Shown here: positions 8,901 through 15,376 of the stretch, in pieces | How the letters are laid out: each line of letters starts with the position of its first letter | Position numbering within the stretch: position 1 is the first letter of the stretch | Origin: Clostridia bacterium | Lineage (GTDB): Bacteria; Bacillota_A; Clostridia; Christensenellales; Aristaeellaceae | Length of the DNA stretch: 17,825 nucleotides | Reading direction: 5' to 3' | Assembly (NCBI GenBank): GCA_017530275.1 | Contig: JAFXMP010000081.1 | Coordinates: 1-17,825, forward strand | Notes under the pieces: generated by a model | What the model was told of the DNA's origin: nothing | Seen by the model: the letters and a program-made list of their open reading frames with translations, nothing else | The model's database searches: none | Position numbers and translations under genes: made by a program

Positions 8901-11900
8901 TCCTCCAGCGCCCGCGAATAATCCGCAACCACTGCATCTCCGAGATAAAGCGTTTCATATCCGTTTGAATATTTTTCCGAAAGATCCCCTCTGTAATCGC
9001 TGGTGAACATTACCCCCCGCGTATCGGATGACGGACCCGTATTGCGCTTCAATTCCGGGTTTTCATATCTGCGTTGTACGTCTCTTGCTTCTATTTCTCC
9101 CGCCGTATTTTGATAAGCATATCCCGTGTCATAAATGTGAGGAATATTATACGTCACTTCCGATCCGAACCATGCATCTCTATATTCCGCGAATTTTCTC
9201 GCCGGAACGGTTTTCAATATTTCTTTAACTTCTTTTTCGTATTCACGTTTTGCTTGTTCTATTTCTTCTTCTGAATACAATTCACCGTTCCTTGAATAAT
9301 TGAATATAAAATAATTTTGCGATGCATGATTCATCAAATCATACATTTCTTCTCCGTATCTATTCCACCTTCTAAAACGGAGTACTCTATCTACAAAGGC
9401 ACTGTTTTCATACTCTCGATGTTCTTCCAGACTTTGCCATGTTCCTTTGCTTGCCCCGCTCGCAAAGCCTTCTTTTGTTTGAATCAGGTGCTGAATCTCG
9501 TGTAACAGAACCGATTTCAATTCTTTATAATCGTTCTCGGCATCGACGATATCCAAATTAATTACAATATCTCCGTCCTGAACCATTCCTGCGATTCCAA
9601 ACACACTTCTTTTTATGATGATGGTTTCCTTCGGTTCGATGTATACATTAATGTTTCTCAATGCGGGATATGCTTCGTACAGTTTAGGATGCTCCAAAAT
9701 TCTATCCAATGTTGTATGGTAATTTGTTGCTTTGGCTACACCGTCTGCGTTTATTTTTAATTCCGAATTATCAATTTCGTATCTCCATTTGCCGTCAAGT
9801 CCGCGCCCCCATCCGGTTTGCCTCCAGATAGTCTCAGCGTCTTCCCCTTCCTTTTCCATTTGAATTGCTTTTTCCAGCATATCATGGTCCGCCGTTTCGC
9901 TTCCTACGCCGGCATAGGAATAGCTCGTACCATCTTCCCTTATCGCCTTTTTAAACTGCGGGATGATCCCGTCCTCACTCGTATCCGCCAGGTCTCTCGC
10001 AATGGCGTCGCGTTCCCGCATTTCCTTCTCCAGCTCGGTCTGAATGTATTCCTCGGTGTCCATCTGCTCCACGCGCACGTTGCCGTTCCCGTCAACGGTC
10101 CTTACCGGCACCGTATCCGGAATGAAAAACTGCACCGGTCTGTGCGGCGCGTAATGCCCCTCGGCATCAACGAGCCGGAAATCAGCCAGCAGCTTATAAT
10201 AATTCTCATGTCCGGCGAATTTCTCATACGCCGGCGTCCAGCCCTTCGCCTTAATCTCCGAAAGGTATATGTCCGCCGCCAGCTTCGGGATGTCGTCCGC
10301 CGTATACGTTTTACCGTTAAACGTCGTCGTGCCTGTAAACGCCTCTCCGGTTTTCTTGAATTTATTTTCCGCCTTGATGATATACGAGGAGAAATCCACG
10401 TGCACGGTTTCACCCTTGGCGTTCTTCGCCTCGTTCTCGCCGTTATAGTTATGGGCATACCGCGCCCCGCGGTACCGTTTTTCGGGGTTATCCGTTTTAT
10501 CGTGGAACCCGATAATCATAGATACCCTTTCGTCGTCGAGCAGCTTCCATATATGGTTATCGCTGTACCCCACGCATATGGTACCCACGCTTTTGCTGTA
10601 TTCCCGGTCCATTGCGATCATAAACGCCTCGTCGGGGTCAATGCCTTCTACCTTGTCATAGATCGGCTCTCCGTCCTCATCGAGGCCGGCGTTTTCTCTG
10701 GTCAGCTCCTCGTTGATGCTGCCGTCCGCGTTCCTAAAGATATGCACCGCCGGAATCAGGCTTGCGTTCTGTTTTCCCCTCATCAGGCCGAACAGCTTCA
10801 GCGAGGCCGGCACCTTAGTGTACTCCTGATGGTAATACCCCTTTGCCGTCATATCCAGAAAATACTGCACACGGTCAAGGAAGGTGTACATCTGAAAATC
10901 GCTGTTGCTCTGCCAGCGGATGCCGCCGGCCTTGCGCACCGCGGCCGGTTTGTCCGTCATTTTAAGGATATCGCCCCAGTAAACAATCGGCGTCTGCTTG
11001 GTTTTGTATCCGCTCACGCCGCCCTGCATATTGAAGGTCTTATACAGCTCGTGGTTTGCCTTGGCAATATTCTGCGTGGCCACGCTGCTGTAGAGCGCGT
11101 TTGCCGGCAGCCGGTACCGGCTCTGCAGCTCGTTCACGAGCGATTTATAAACGCGCATATTCAGCGTAATGCTGCCCTTCAAAGCGGCATTGATCGCCTG
11201 CGGCGTCGCAGCTTTTGCAGCCGTGCGCTTTTTCTTCGCAGTCTTGTTGGCGTTTTCAATCTCCTCATTCACCAATTCGAACACGGCATTATAAAACGCG
11301 TTCTGTTCTTTTTCCGACATCACCGCGTCCGCCGGCGTATAATCCGCTGCCGCGATATCGATCTTCCCGAATTTGTAGGTAATGCCCTGCGCCTGCATTC
11401 TCTCCTCGATCTTGTCCAGCGCCTCGTTCCAGCCGAGCTTTTTCTTCGCCTTGTTGCCGTCCACAAAATCCCTGATGATCGTGCCCTCTCTCTGCCGCGC
11501 CTGCTCCACGTAGCAGATGGCGCACGGGATCTCATGCCCGTGATTCTTCAGGATATCATATAAGATCTCCTTCTCATGCTTTCCGAGCTTTTCGATGCCG
11601 AGCTCCTCAATCACCCGTTCCTTTACGATCACGTCAATGGCGTCAAACAGGGCAATACCCTTTTTGCACATGCTCGCCAGCTCCGCGTTATATTTATAAC
11701 CGCTCTGCGCCTTAAAGATCTCAAACGCCCGGTCTTTCCCCACCTTTTTATCCCACGCGTTCAAAAACTCGCTGTTGATGTTTCCGCCAATCTTTTTCCA
11801 GATATCGATGATCTTGCGATACCGTTCCGTCGCCGTGCTCTTCGGCAGCGTAGCTGCGTCGGTCCATGCCTCGTCAATCAGTTTTTCATGCGCGCCGCTT

Positions 11901-14900
11901 TCGGCAAAGGCAAGGCTCTTTTTAATCACGTCCGCGCTGTCTCTGATTACCTTTTCCTCTGCCTCCTTCGTCATAGCCACGCTGAATTTGGTCTCTCCGC
12001 CGTTACCGGCGCCGCCCTGTGCCTGCACGTAACTGAGCGTGCCTTCAAAACGCGCCACCCAGCCGGCCGCGGTGTCCACGTCCTCCTCCAGCGCCGTCTG
12101 TACGCGCTTATCGTAGCCGAACGTCTGTTTAATGTATCCTCTTACGCCGTCGTAAAAATCCTTCAGGTGAGGCAGCGAGTCTCCCCATGCCGCCGCCGCT
12201 TCTTCGTCGTTTGCGGTCTGCTGGCGGAAACTCTCCGCGCTCATGAGCGTGCCCATATACTGGCAGGCGATCTCCTCCGCGATCTCGTCCGCCGTATAGC
12301 CCACTTCCTCAAGCTCGTCCACCATCTCCCGGTATCCGTCGGCATCCTTCGCCTTCGCGCCCTCGTTGATGCCGTCGATCATCTCCTGGGCCGCCTGTCT
12401 GCCGTCCGGGCCCTGCTTTTTGAGCCAATGGAACAGCTCATGGTACGCCGTCAGATCCAGCACGTTCTCCTGGTTCTTTCCCGCGTTCAGCGCGATCACG
12501 ATCACGTCCGTGCCCTGTGTGTCGGTATAGTTAGCGCCCAGCAGGCGGTAATCCTTGAGCCGGGTGCGCTCCCATAAGTTATCAACAACGATCAGGCTGA
12601 GCTCATGCGTCTGGAAGAAACGGTCCAGCACCTGCAGCATATTCGTCTGGGCCTCGGTCATCTTCTGCGTGCCGATCCTCGTCACGCCCTTCTGTACCTT
12701 ATATTCCGCCGCGCCCGCAGCGTACATGGCCTCGATCTCTTTATTTGAGATCGCGTAATCCGTTTCCACCTCCACGGTATCCCGGCTGCGCATAACGGTA
12801 CCGGCCTTATACGCCTCATAGGCGTCCTGCAAAAACACCTCCACCGGCGTATCCGTATTCTGCGCCAGCGCTATCACAAGGTTCGCCGCCGTCGCGCTCA
12901 TCTTCACGTTATAATCCCCGGTGCCGCGCATCATGTCGGCCACGGCCGTATAGATCTGCTTGCCCTTGATGCCGTCCTTCGTTTCGTCAAACGTGATGTT
13001 GTCCAGGTCGTCCGTCGCGCCGCTCTCGTCCACGGTCACCTTGATCTTGCCGTCCTCGATCCCGGCAATGCCCTTCACCTGCACCTGCCCGTCCGCCGTG
13101 CTCGCCTTCACGCTCTCTGTGATCAGCTGCGCCGTTTCGCCGGTCTGCACCGCGTCCGCGCTCTTTTTCAGCACCTCGCCCTGGGCCTCCGCGCGCTTAA
13201 ATTCGTCCGCGTGAACCCACTTTTCCAATTTCTTTTTGATCTTCTGGTTGATCCTGCCCTCGCTGGCCGTCTCCAGAATTTTATTGCGCAGCTCTCTCGC
13301 CGCGCTGTAATTGTCTCCGCTCAGCTGGTTGTTGATGTATTCCACCGCCGCGTCGTTGGTCGCAATGGTTCTGAGCGTGCTGTACGCCACCTTATCCTGC
13401 GTCATAAAATCGACGTAGGCCTGCGCCACCTTGCCGGCCTCGCTCTCGTGCAGGCCCGCCTCCTGCAGCATACCGTCGATCTGCTTCACGGTATTTTCCG
13501 TTCCGGCCTGCTCCACCGTCGTTTTCACGGTCCGGCGGAAACGTTTTTCGTAATCGTCGAACGCCTGCAGCGTCGCGCGGCCCACTTTATAGCTGCCGCT
13601 CTTGTCGGTAAGCCCCTCGGTCTCCTTGCTGCCCAGCGTTTTTAATACGCCCTGCACGCCGCCCTCGGTCTCCTTGCCCATCTGCCGCACCGCGCGTCCG
13701 ATGTTGGACGTCTCCGTCCCCACTCTGGCGTTTACCACAGCCGCGCGCGAGCCGAAGCCCATGCCGCCGCTCATCGCGCCCACGAAGAAATCTTGGGCGA
13801 GCTGCAAACCGAAATCTCTGGCGTACTGTTTTCTTGCCTTCTCCTCGCTCATACCTTCGGCCATCAAATCCCGCACGGTCCGCTGGAAGTTGCTGTACCC
13901 GCCGTTTACAAGGTAGTCATACGCCTCGTTTGCGATATCCGTGAAAAACTCTTCCGATCCTTCGGTAAATGCCGATTTCAGAAAATTGATAAATCCCTTC
14001 TTCCCGATAAAGGACCCCACGTTGGACGTATCCACGCTCAGTCCGCGCAGGTTTTCCAGGCTCAGATGCTCAAACAGCGTTTCAAACACGCCCGCTACAA
14101 CGCCGGTGGTAATGGCTCTGCCGGTCGGCAGGCCGTTATCCAGCGCCTCGTTATAAGCGTCCGTCGCCGCCGAAAGGCCCAGCATCACCTCGCCCAGATG
14201 TCCGCCGGTGCCCATGGCCACCGCGCTCTCCAGCGCGGAATCGGCCGCCGAATAGATCAGCGTGCCCAGCTTGCCCAGCGTCTTTGCGCCCTTGCCCTGA
14301 ATGCCGATCCTGTTGGCCGTGGCCTCTATCGCCGTAGAAATAAGCGCGGTCTCCGTTTCATTTACCGCCCGCGCGCCTTCATTGAGCAGCGAATAGCCCG
14401 TATGTTTCTCGCCCGGCGCCATCACCATACCCAGCGCGCCGGCAATGCCTCTTACCGGCACCGTCGCCACCTTCGCCGCCTCCGCAATGATCGGATGCTT
14501 TGCGGTAAATTCCTTCACGTCTCCGATCAGCGCGTCCATGCCTTCGCCGTTTCTCGCATTGATGTAATGCAAGATCTGTTCGTCGGTATAGCCGCGCTTT
14601 TTCAGCTCGTTCTTCGCCGTATTCTCTCTTACGCTGCTCTGCGCGTAGGCTACCTCGGCCGGGAGAGATCCAAGCCATGAGTCTCCGTTATTTTGCCCCA
14701 GCACCGTCGTTCCGCGGTTCGCCTGATTCGTTACGTGCTCCTTATAGTAATCCTCAAACAGATCCAGGTCTCCGTTTTCCGCCGCCTCAAATACAATCAG
14801 GTTTTCCCCGATCAGCGCCTTGCGCGAAAGCAAATATTCCTTCGTTGCCTTCGCCTCGTTCTGCGCCTTCATCGCTTCTTCGCGCTGTGCCCGGTAAAGA

Positions 14901-15376
14901 TCGTCCTCTCTGCCGTCTCTGCGTCCGGCGTAGCTCGTGCTTGTCTGCGCCCACTGATTTTGCAGCGCTTTGATCTGCTCGTCCTGCGCCGCGATCTTGG
15001 TATCCAGCTCTTTGTCGTACTGCCGCAGCAGCGTGCCCTTGCTCGGCACCGCGTCCACCCTGTCCGCCGGATTATTGAGCTCCGCGCCGAACTGTTTTTC
15101 CATGGCGTTCGATACGCCTGTCCACAGCCCGCCTTGCCGGCTCATCTGCAATGCCCTATCAGCGGAAAACGGCGTTCCCGTTTGGGCCGCCGTGATCATA
15201 CTTTGTCTTATTCTTTCCTGTTCTTTCTGATAATCCGCTGCCCGCTGCATATATCCGGCATCGAATCTCGACGCACTCACCCCGCCGGAGCCGCCGCTTT
15301 GCTGGTTATCTTTTTTCTTTTTCTGATCCGCTGCGCTCTGTAGTTTCGATGCGCTGAATCTGTCGATATTACTCAT
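2978..15376 (-). CDS. Giant polyvalent phage protein (4132 aa): metallopeptidases, ADP-ribosyltransferase, LPD38-like
   Basis: One uninterrupted frame of 4132 codons. ATG at 15376 overlaps the previous stop (ATGA) and the frame ends in TAA just before a terminator. Order of domains: Lys/Gln-rich start and coiled coil (1-200); Ala/Gly-rich, membrane-prone helices (300-545); zincin-like peptidase with HELFH at 979-983; uncharacterised cysteine domain with C1285 and C1288 (about 1135-1800); second peptidase with HEIQH at 1959-1963; an unassigned segment (2150-2325); ADP-ribosyltransferase-like domain around H2367 (2327-2613); long coiled coil (2860-2972); LPD38-like region (about 3470-3700); helical C-terminus ending in E-A-P-W-H. 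This matches the 'polyvalent protein' architecture of Iyer, Aravind and colleagues, thought to enter the host with phage DNA and counter host defences or modify host proteins. Placement beside virion genes suggests packaging in the head. Which domains are active, and whether the chain is processed, cannot be told from sequence. Confidence 0.88.
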   Translation of the reverse strand: MSNIDRFSASKLQSAADQKKKKDNQQSGGSGGVSASRFDAGYMQRAADYQKEQERIRQSMITAAQTGTPFSADRALQMSRQGGLWTGVSNAMEKQFGAELNNPADRVDAVPSKGTLLRQYDKELDTKIAAQDEQIKALQNQWAQTSTSYAGRRDGREDDLYRAQREEAMKAQNEAKATKEYLLSRKALIGENLIVFEAAENGDLDLFEDYYKEHVTNQANRGTTVLGQNNGDSWLGSLPAEVAYAQSSVRENTAKNELKKRGYTDEQILHYINARNGEGMDALIGDVKEFTAKHPIIAEAAKVATVPVRGIAGALGMVMAPGEKHTGYSLLNEGARAVNETETALISTAIEATANRIGIQGKGAKTLGKLGTLIYSAADSALESAVAMGTGGHLGEVMLGLSAATDAYNEALDNGLPTGRAITTGVVAGVFETLFEHLSLENLRGLSVDTSNVGSFIGKKGFINFLKSAFTEGSEEFFTDIANEAYDYLVNGGYSNFQRTVRDLMAEGMSEEKARKQYARDFGLQLAQDFFVGAMSGGMGFGSRAAVVNARVGTETSNIGRAVRQMGKETEGGVQGVLKTLGSKETEGLTDKSGSYKVGRATLQAFDDYEKRFRRTVKTTVEQAGTENTVKQIDGMLQEAGLHESEAGKVAQAYVDFMTQDKVAYSTLRTIATNDAAVEYINNQLSGDNYSAARELRNKILETASEGRINQKIKKKLEKWVHADEFKRAEAQGEVLKKSADAVQTGETAQLITESVKASTADGQVQVKGIAGIEDGKIKVTVDESGATDDLDNITFDETKDGIKGKQIYTAVADMMRGTGDYNVKMSATAANLVIALAQNTDTPVEVFLQDAYEAYKAGTVMRSRDTVEVETDYAISNKEIEAMYAAGAAEYKVQKGVTRIGTQKMTEAQTNMLQVLDRFFQTHELSLIVVDNLWERTRLKDYRLLGANYTDTQGTDVIVIALNAGKNQENVLDLTAYHELFHWLKKQGPDGRQAAQEMIDGINEGAKAKDADGYREMVDELEEVGYTADEIAEEIACQYMGTLMSAESFRQQTANDEEAAAAWGDSLPHLKDFYDGVRGYIKQTFGYDKRVQTALEEDVDTAAGWVARFEGTLSYVQAQGGAGNGGETKFSVAMTKEAEEKVIRDSADVIKKSLAFAESGAHEKLIDEAWTDAATLPKSTATERYRKIIDIWKKIGGNINSEFLNAWDKKVGKDRAFEIFKAQSGYKYNAELASMCKKGIALFDAIDVIVKERVIEELGIEKLGKHEKEILYDILKNHGHEIPCAICYVEQARQREGTIIRDFVDGNKAKKKLGWNEALDKIEERMQAQGITYKFGKIDIAAADYTPADAVMSEKEQNAFYNAVFELVNEEIENANKTAKKKRTAAKAATPQAINAALKGSITLNMRVYKSLVNELQSRYRLPANALYSSVATQNIAKANHELYKTFNMQGGVSGYKTKQTPIVYWGDILKMTDKPAAVRKAGGIRWQSNSDFQMYTFLDRVQYFLDMTAKGYYHQEYTKVPASLKLFGLMRGKQNASLIPAVHIFRNADGSINEELTRENAGLDEDGEPIYDKVEGIDPDEAFMIAMDREYSKSVGTICVGYSDNHIWKLLDDERVSMIIGFHDKTDNPEKRYRGARYAHNYNGENEAKNAKGETVHVDFSSYIIKAENKFKKTGEAFTGTTTFNGKTYTADDIPKLAADIYLSEIKAKGWTPAYEKFAGHENYYKLLADFRLVDAEGHYAPHRPVQFFIPDTVPVRTVDGNGNVRVEQMDTEEYIQTELEKEMRERDAIARDLADTSEDGIIPQFKKAIREDGTSYSYAGVGSETADHDMLEKAIQMEKEGEDAETIWRQTGWGRGLDGKWRYEIDNSELKINADGVAKATNYHTTLDRILEHPKLYEAYPALRNINVYIEPKETIIIKRSVFGIAGMVQDGDIVINLDIVDAENDYKELKSVLLHEIQHLIQTKEGFASGASKGTWQSLEEHREYENSAFVDRVLRFRRWNRYGEEMYDLMNHASQNYFIFNYSRNGELYSEEEIEQAKREYEKEVKEILKTVPARKFAEYRDAWFGSEVTYNIPHIYDTGYAYQNTAGEIEARDVQRRYENPELKRNTGPSSDTRGVMFTSDYRGDLSEKYSNGYETLYLGDAVVADYSRALEDKRDAGEKLTENEFYRLYSAHKLNLRRNGDVAQQIENIRSEGFKGTGGFGHNLMPSRLSYLYPTVSKYNVLKDLEEHGYMPKGSAEEYKQEQGSEYGKAVPANISVQKYAPRKGEYILLVPKSGTEINKYYDRVKPGYKPKYDYEIVQADYDYQPYYEMYSKAYDKKNYSRALDDEYMAAVENGDEETQARLVEQAARNAGYNTPRLFHGTSRFGFTVFREDGQQNAIYLTDSAANASTYSLGALNARPLSTANIGKDLSKYTDEQILDFVKMIMPYYQSYELEGYENLAWMDVLPAEIKEQTKNEYGYRVKDGEYETASRDLAEQIIRGYQNRGIYALYGKMEKPYVYDCQYADWNMIKAPEDLGMQGETSVNKIAEQAFKKGYDSVVLENVIDIGEGMNAADYMDSREPSTTYVFKNANQVKSADPVTYDDDGNVIPLSERFNSANNDIRYSRVLNQNALEYVERLKSGSRQLWEMIDILEDRANTVADLRETMGAQPLDMAALRRIARRYNHSFDHSKAYVEALAMRLAKAQDMLATGANVDTVLYGLYKIAEKEWQDTGHWEVVNEDAQEFIDYLRPDGKMPVIFMDESTYSSVAAHFGGRKAFRDRIAGKFVVTTDAKRGGTALDDFYSAARDQNKFPLPETTEPSDQMRNMIELYESGRETQLVDTAEDRDLVGETLAERATDDAFNMLRDLLYPEKMGRDQQLKAEAARLDELQAYVQTERRRGIQSTITKADEELQKRLEELSRSGKTTVEIEIERDRLKQEYRMEALRRAYAQRIESVREYYKEQAQKEAMRRDIKRNLTALINLFNKESDSQHVPEVLKKTVLEFLAMFDKDRSLITAVNMHRIAEFADEIKDVGEDEIPQEYAQLFGRFDEDIRADINELIKKIEKIETDQGIRVHSSMLSLDDMRVLNNTAEHIRFLVESANEAFVDGKRKKISAIAENIIAKAKSVTQSAVGKMVKNSPVYDFIATKMLTPINFFDEKIGGAMADVYEGFRNGQDEWFRRVAEGKNVLDKAKDKYHYKDWKDKTIHFSFPATLDRSAWEVDMPIEAVLQIYATLERERRSGKDTAHLTSGGVVLGDELTAGKGIIEKLKGLTEKGAKAKIAQAAEQAEQQANANRHQLSWEELLQITQHKEFTKEMKDYADTIVKYMSTDVSRYGNEATMALSGIRKFNEEYYFPFQSAKNYLYTRLGVSDDTRLKNAGFTKRVKYGANTPLVLSGFTSVAANHIQQMALFSTMTVPIDTLQRVINYQQTAIDENGNVTKAEGNVKTAISNAYGKSAMSYINTFVTQVNGGIRTDPLDSLWNKGTSMFKRAAVMGNLSVVVQQPTAMMRGMAILDPKYIFGKASVADYREMLEHAPIAGIKEQGGFDTGTGRGAVAWMLDEAKPGQRITELWGKPAAIADAVAWTNLWNGCKRETRDKHPELEYGSDAFYDAVYKRFRDIVDYTQVYDSTLSKNELMRGAGGLTKMVTAFMAEPSLSLNMLMMSGKGRKINKSRALAAFAANIIVNSMFKAIVAGWRDKDDDESYSEKWLEHFISDLVGDKNVLFLDGAWSPFGMIPWVKDILSLWQGYNVDRSDISAISDLIESAQGVGTAFDKFDGTWESIDLEAIADFAGSISAIGPMPMEKAIQDVMGITRVIFNKTVKPFEISWETARQTALEGMGFTTANAEKAYDAAIRNNTEYIRRQLEPDSEKIEQYIATGNTPSEARTNAMADAQQKWETAVKNGILAKDERAVQAADALWELNLSAYEMLVDDMVDDGLPRNSVLKAIKSLYDALKPEEAETKSITDKPLYSTDNLTRALENNDLKAWNRIKEVLLIQETSEDTITKKATDYAKALLADGDEKSAKQVLTTFAGMSDATAAAKVKNWKNPDGLSADAWYKYYDEVASSGISADVFERFWTADSAAKGEDKNGDGKADNGTKKAEQLKIIDSLPITSEQKDVLYRLHSSWGESKLSEAPWH
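3110..3136 (-). other. Possible calcium-binding loop (DxNxDGxxD) near the giant protein C-terminus
   Basis: Residues 4081-4089 read D-K-N-G-D-G-K-A-D, the spacing of acidic residues used by EF-hand and dockerin-type calcium loops. It sits in a flexible Gly/Lys/Asp stretch about 45 residues from the end. There is only one copy and it lacks an obvious flanking helix pair, so calcium binding is possible rather than likely. Confidence 0.3.
4277..4969 (-). other. Domain: LPD38-like C-terminal region
   Basis: Residues about 3470-3700 carry V-V-Q-Q-P-T-A-M-M-R-G, then V-D-Y-T-Q-V-Y-D-S-T-L-S-K at 3612-3624 and M-V-T-A-F-M-A-E-P-S-L-S-L-N-M-L. A hydrophobic helix (A-A-F-A-A-N-I-I-V-N-S-M-F-K-A-I-V-A) follows. 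This series is what I recognise as the LPD38-type region common near the C-termini of phage polyvalent proteins. It is thought to be structural, perhaps anchoring the chain in the virion or helping its passage. No catalytic residues are known to me. Confidence 0.58.
6461..6799 (-). other. Domain: long charged coiled coil of the giant protein
   Basis: Residues about 2860-2972 are almost entirely Glu, Lys, Arg, Ala, Leu and Gln with heptad-like spacing (L-K-A-E-A-A-R-L-D-E-L-Q-A-Y; L-K-Q-E-Y-R-M-E-A-L-R-R-A-Y). This predicts a long helix of more than 100 residues, probably separating the effector-bearing N-terminal half from the C-terminal structural part. Just before it lies F-G-G-R-K-A-F-R-D-R and a F-P-L-P-E-T-T-E-P-S-D-Q segment that I also associate with giant phage proteins, of unknown role. 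Confidence 0.5.
7538..8398 (-). other. Domain: ADP-ribosyltransferase-like (ART-PolyVal type)
   Basis: Residues about 2327-2613 of the giant protein. The helical lead-in (YSRALDDEYMAAVENGDEET onward) ends in R-L-F-H-G-T at 2364-2369. A-I-Y-L-T-D-S follows at about 2385-2391. The domain closes with T-T-Y-V-F-K, N-Q-V-K-S-A-D-P-V-T-Y-D-D-D-G-N-V-I-P-L-S-E-R-F. The H-G-T plus Y-x-T-D-S pattern and this characteristic tail match the ADP-ribosyltransferase fold annotated in polyvalent phage proteins, which would transfer ADP-ribose from NAD+ to a host or phage protein. The third catalytic position is not certain from sequence, so activity is likely but unproven. Confidence 0.68.
7560..9960. other. 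Low-GC block inside the giant gene
   Basis: Lines counted by hand give about 28% (9301-9360), 32% (9241-9300), 35% (7861-7920), 40% (7801-7860) and 47% (7621-7800) G+C. Flanking stretches reach 63% (7021-7080) and 57% (13501-13560). The block matches the part of the giant protein carrying the second peptidase, an unassigned segment and the ADP-ribosyltransferase. A GC-rich island near 8281-8400, and a weaker one near 8890-8930, interrupt it where Y-S-R-A-L linkers are encoded. The reading frame is intact throughout. This suggests that the domains were acquired from elsewhere. Confidence 0.7.
9062..9964 (-). other. Domain: second metallopeptidase-like domain (HEIQH, LPD23-like)
   Basis: Residues about 1805-2105 of the giant protein. 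A lead-in T-G-W-G-R-G-L-D-G-K-W-R-Y-E-I precedes strands, then S-V-L-L-H-E-I-Q-H-L-I-Q with HExxH at 1959-1963. G-E-I-E-A-R-D-V-Q at 2093-2101 is placed to give the third ligand (Glu2094 or Glu2096). The combination resembles the family I know as LPD23 in phage polyvalent proteins. It differs clearly from the HELFH domain earlier in the same chain. Its DNA is markedly AT-richer than the flanks (28% and 32% G+C in two 60-base lines counted at 9301 and 9241). Confidence 0.66.
9977..11974 (-). other. Domain of unknown function with C-x-x-C-Y-V-E and S-x-S-D-F motifs
   Basis: Residues about 1135-1800 of the giant protein form a large alpha/beta domain. Clear signatures are I-P-C-A-I-C-Y-V-E-Q-A-R (Cys1285, Cys1288, Glu1291), a further Cys shortly before it (S-M-C-K-K-G), G-G-I-R-W-Q-S-N-S-D-F (1485-1494), Y-T-K-V-P-A-S-L-K-L-F-G and later V-G-T-I-C-V-G-Y-S-D-N-H-I-W-K-L-L-D-D. 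I recall the same set of motifs in other giant phage proteins, so it is a conserved module, but I know no assigned activity. The alternating strands and helices could form a barrel, and the cysteines could bind a metal or cluster. Both points are inferences. Confidence 0.55.
12017..12679 (-). other. Domain: zincin-like metallopeptidase 1 (HELFH)
   Basis: Residues about 900-1120 of the giant protein. The core reads L-T-A-Y-H-E-L-F-H-W-L-K-K with HExxH at residues 979-983. A downstream helix E-I-A-E-E-I-A-C-Q-Y-M-G offers Glu 1034 or 1035 as third zinc ligand, about 50 residues after the motif. Ahead of it lie strands L-S-L-I-V-V-D and D-V-I-V-I-A-L-N, the usual beta-sheet edge of zincins. Both histidines and the catalytic Glu are intact, so activity is possible. 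Such peptidases in polyvalent proteins could cleave the polyprotein itself or host targets; the sequence does not decide between these. Confidence 0.72.
13742..14479 (-). other. Domain: Ala/Gly-rich, membrane-prone helical segment of the giant protein
   Basis: Residues about 300-545 contain several weakly hydrophobic, Ala/Gly-rich helices: VPVRGIAGALGMVM, then TLIYSAADSALESAV, MLGLSAATDAYNEAL and ITTGVVAGVFETLFEHLS, and later FFVGAMSGGMGFGS. The A-T-D-A-Y-N-E-A-L-D-N-G-L-P-T-G-R-A element recurs in giant phage polyvalent proteins as I know them. The amphipathic, glycine-rich pattern would suit a segment that lines or crosses a membrane during DNA ejection, as proposed for internal virion proteins. 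That role is inferred, and no classical long transmembrane helix is evident. Confidence 0.45.

Noticed and set aside
9818..11563. 581-codon open frame on the plus strand opposite the giant gene
   Set aside because: Its product is rich in Arg, His, Val and Leu with no domain, and it lies wholly antisense to a well-supported domain region. GC-rich codon bias of the real gene leaves few stops on the opposite strand.
13793..14680. 295-codon open frame on the plus strand
   Set aside because: Antisense shadow over the N-terminal helices of the giant gene; basic low-complexity product, no conserved motif.
15373..15376. Possible programmed frameshift joining the 414-residue protein and the giant protein
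   Set aside because: The ATGA overlap is an ordinary stop-start coupling. A run of A lies ahead of the ATG, but no slippery heptamer with a downstream structure was apparent.
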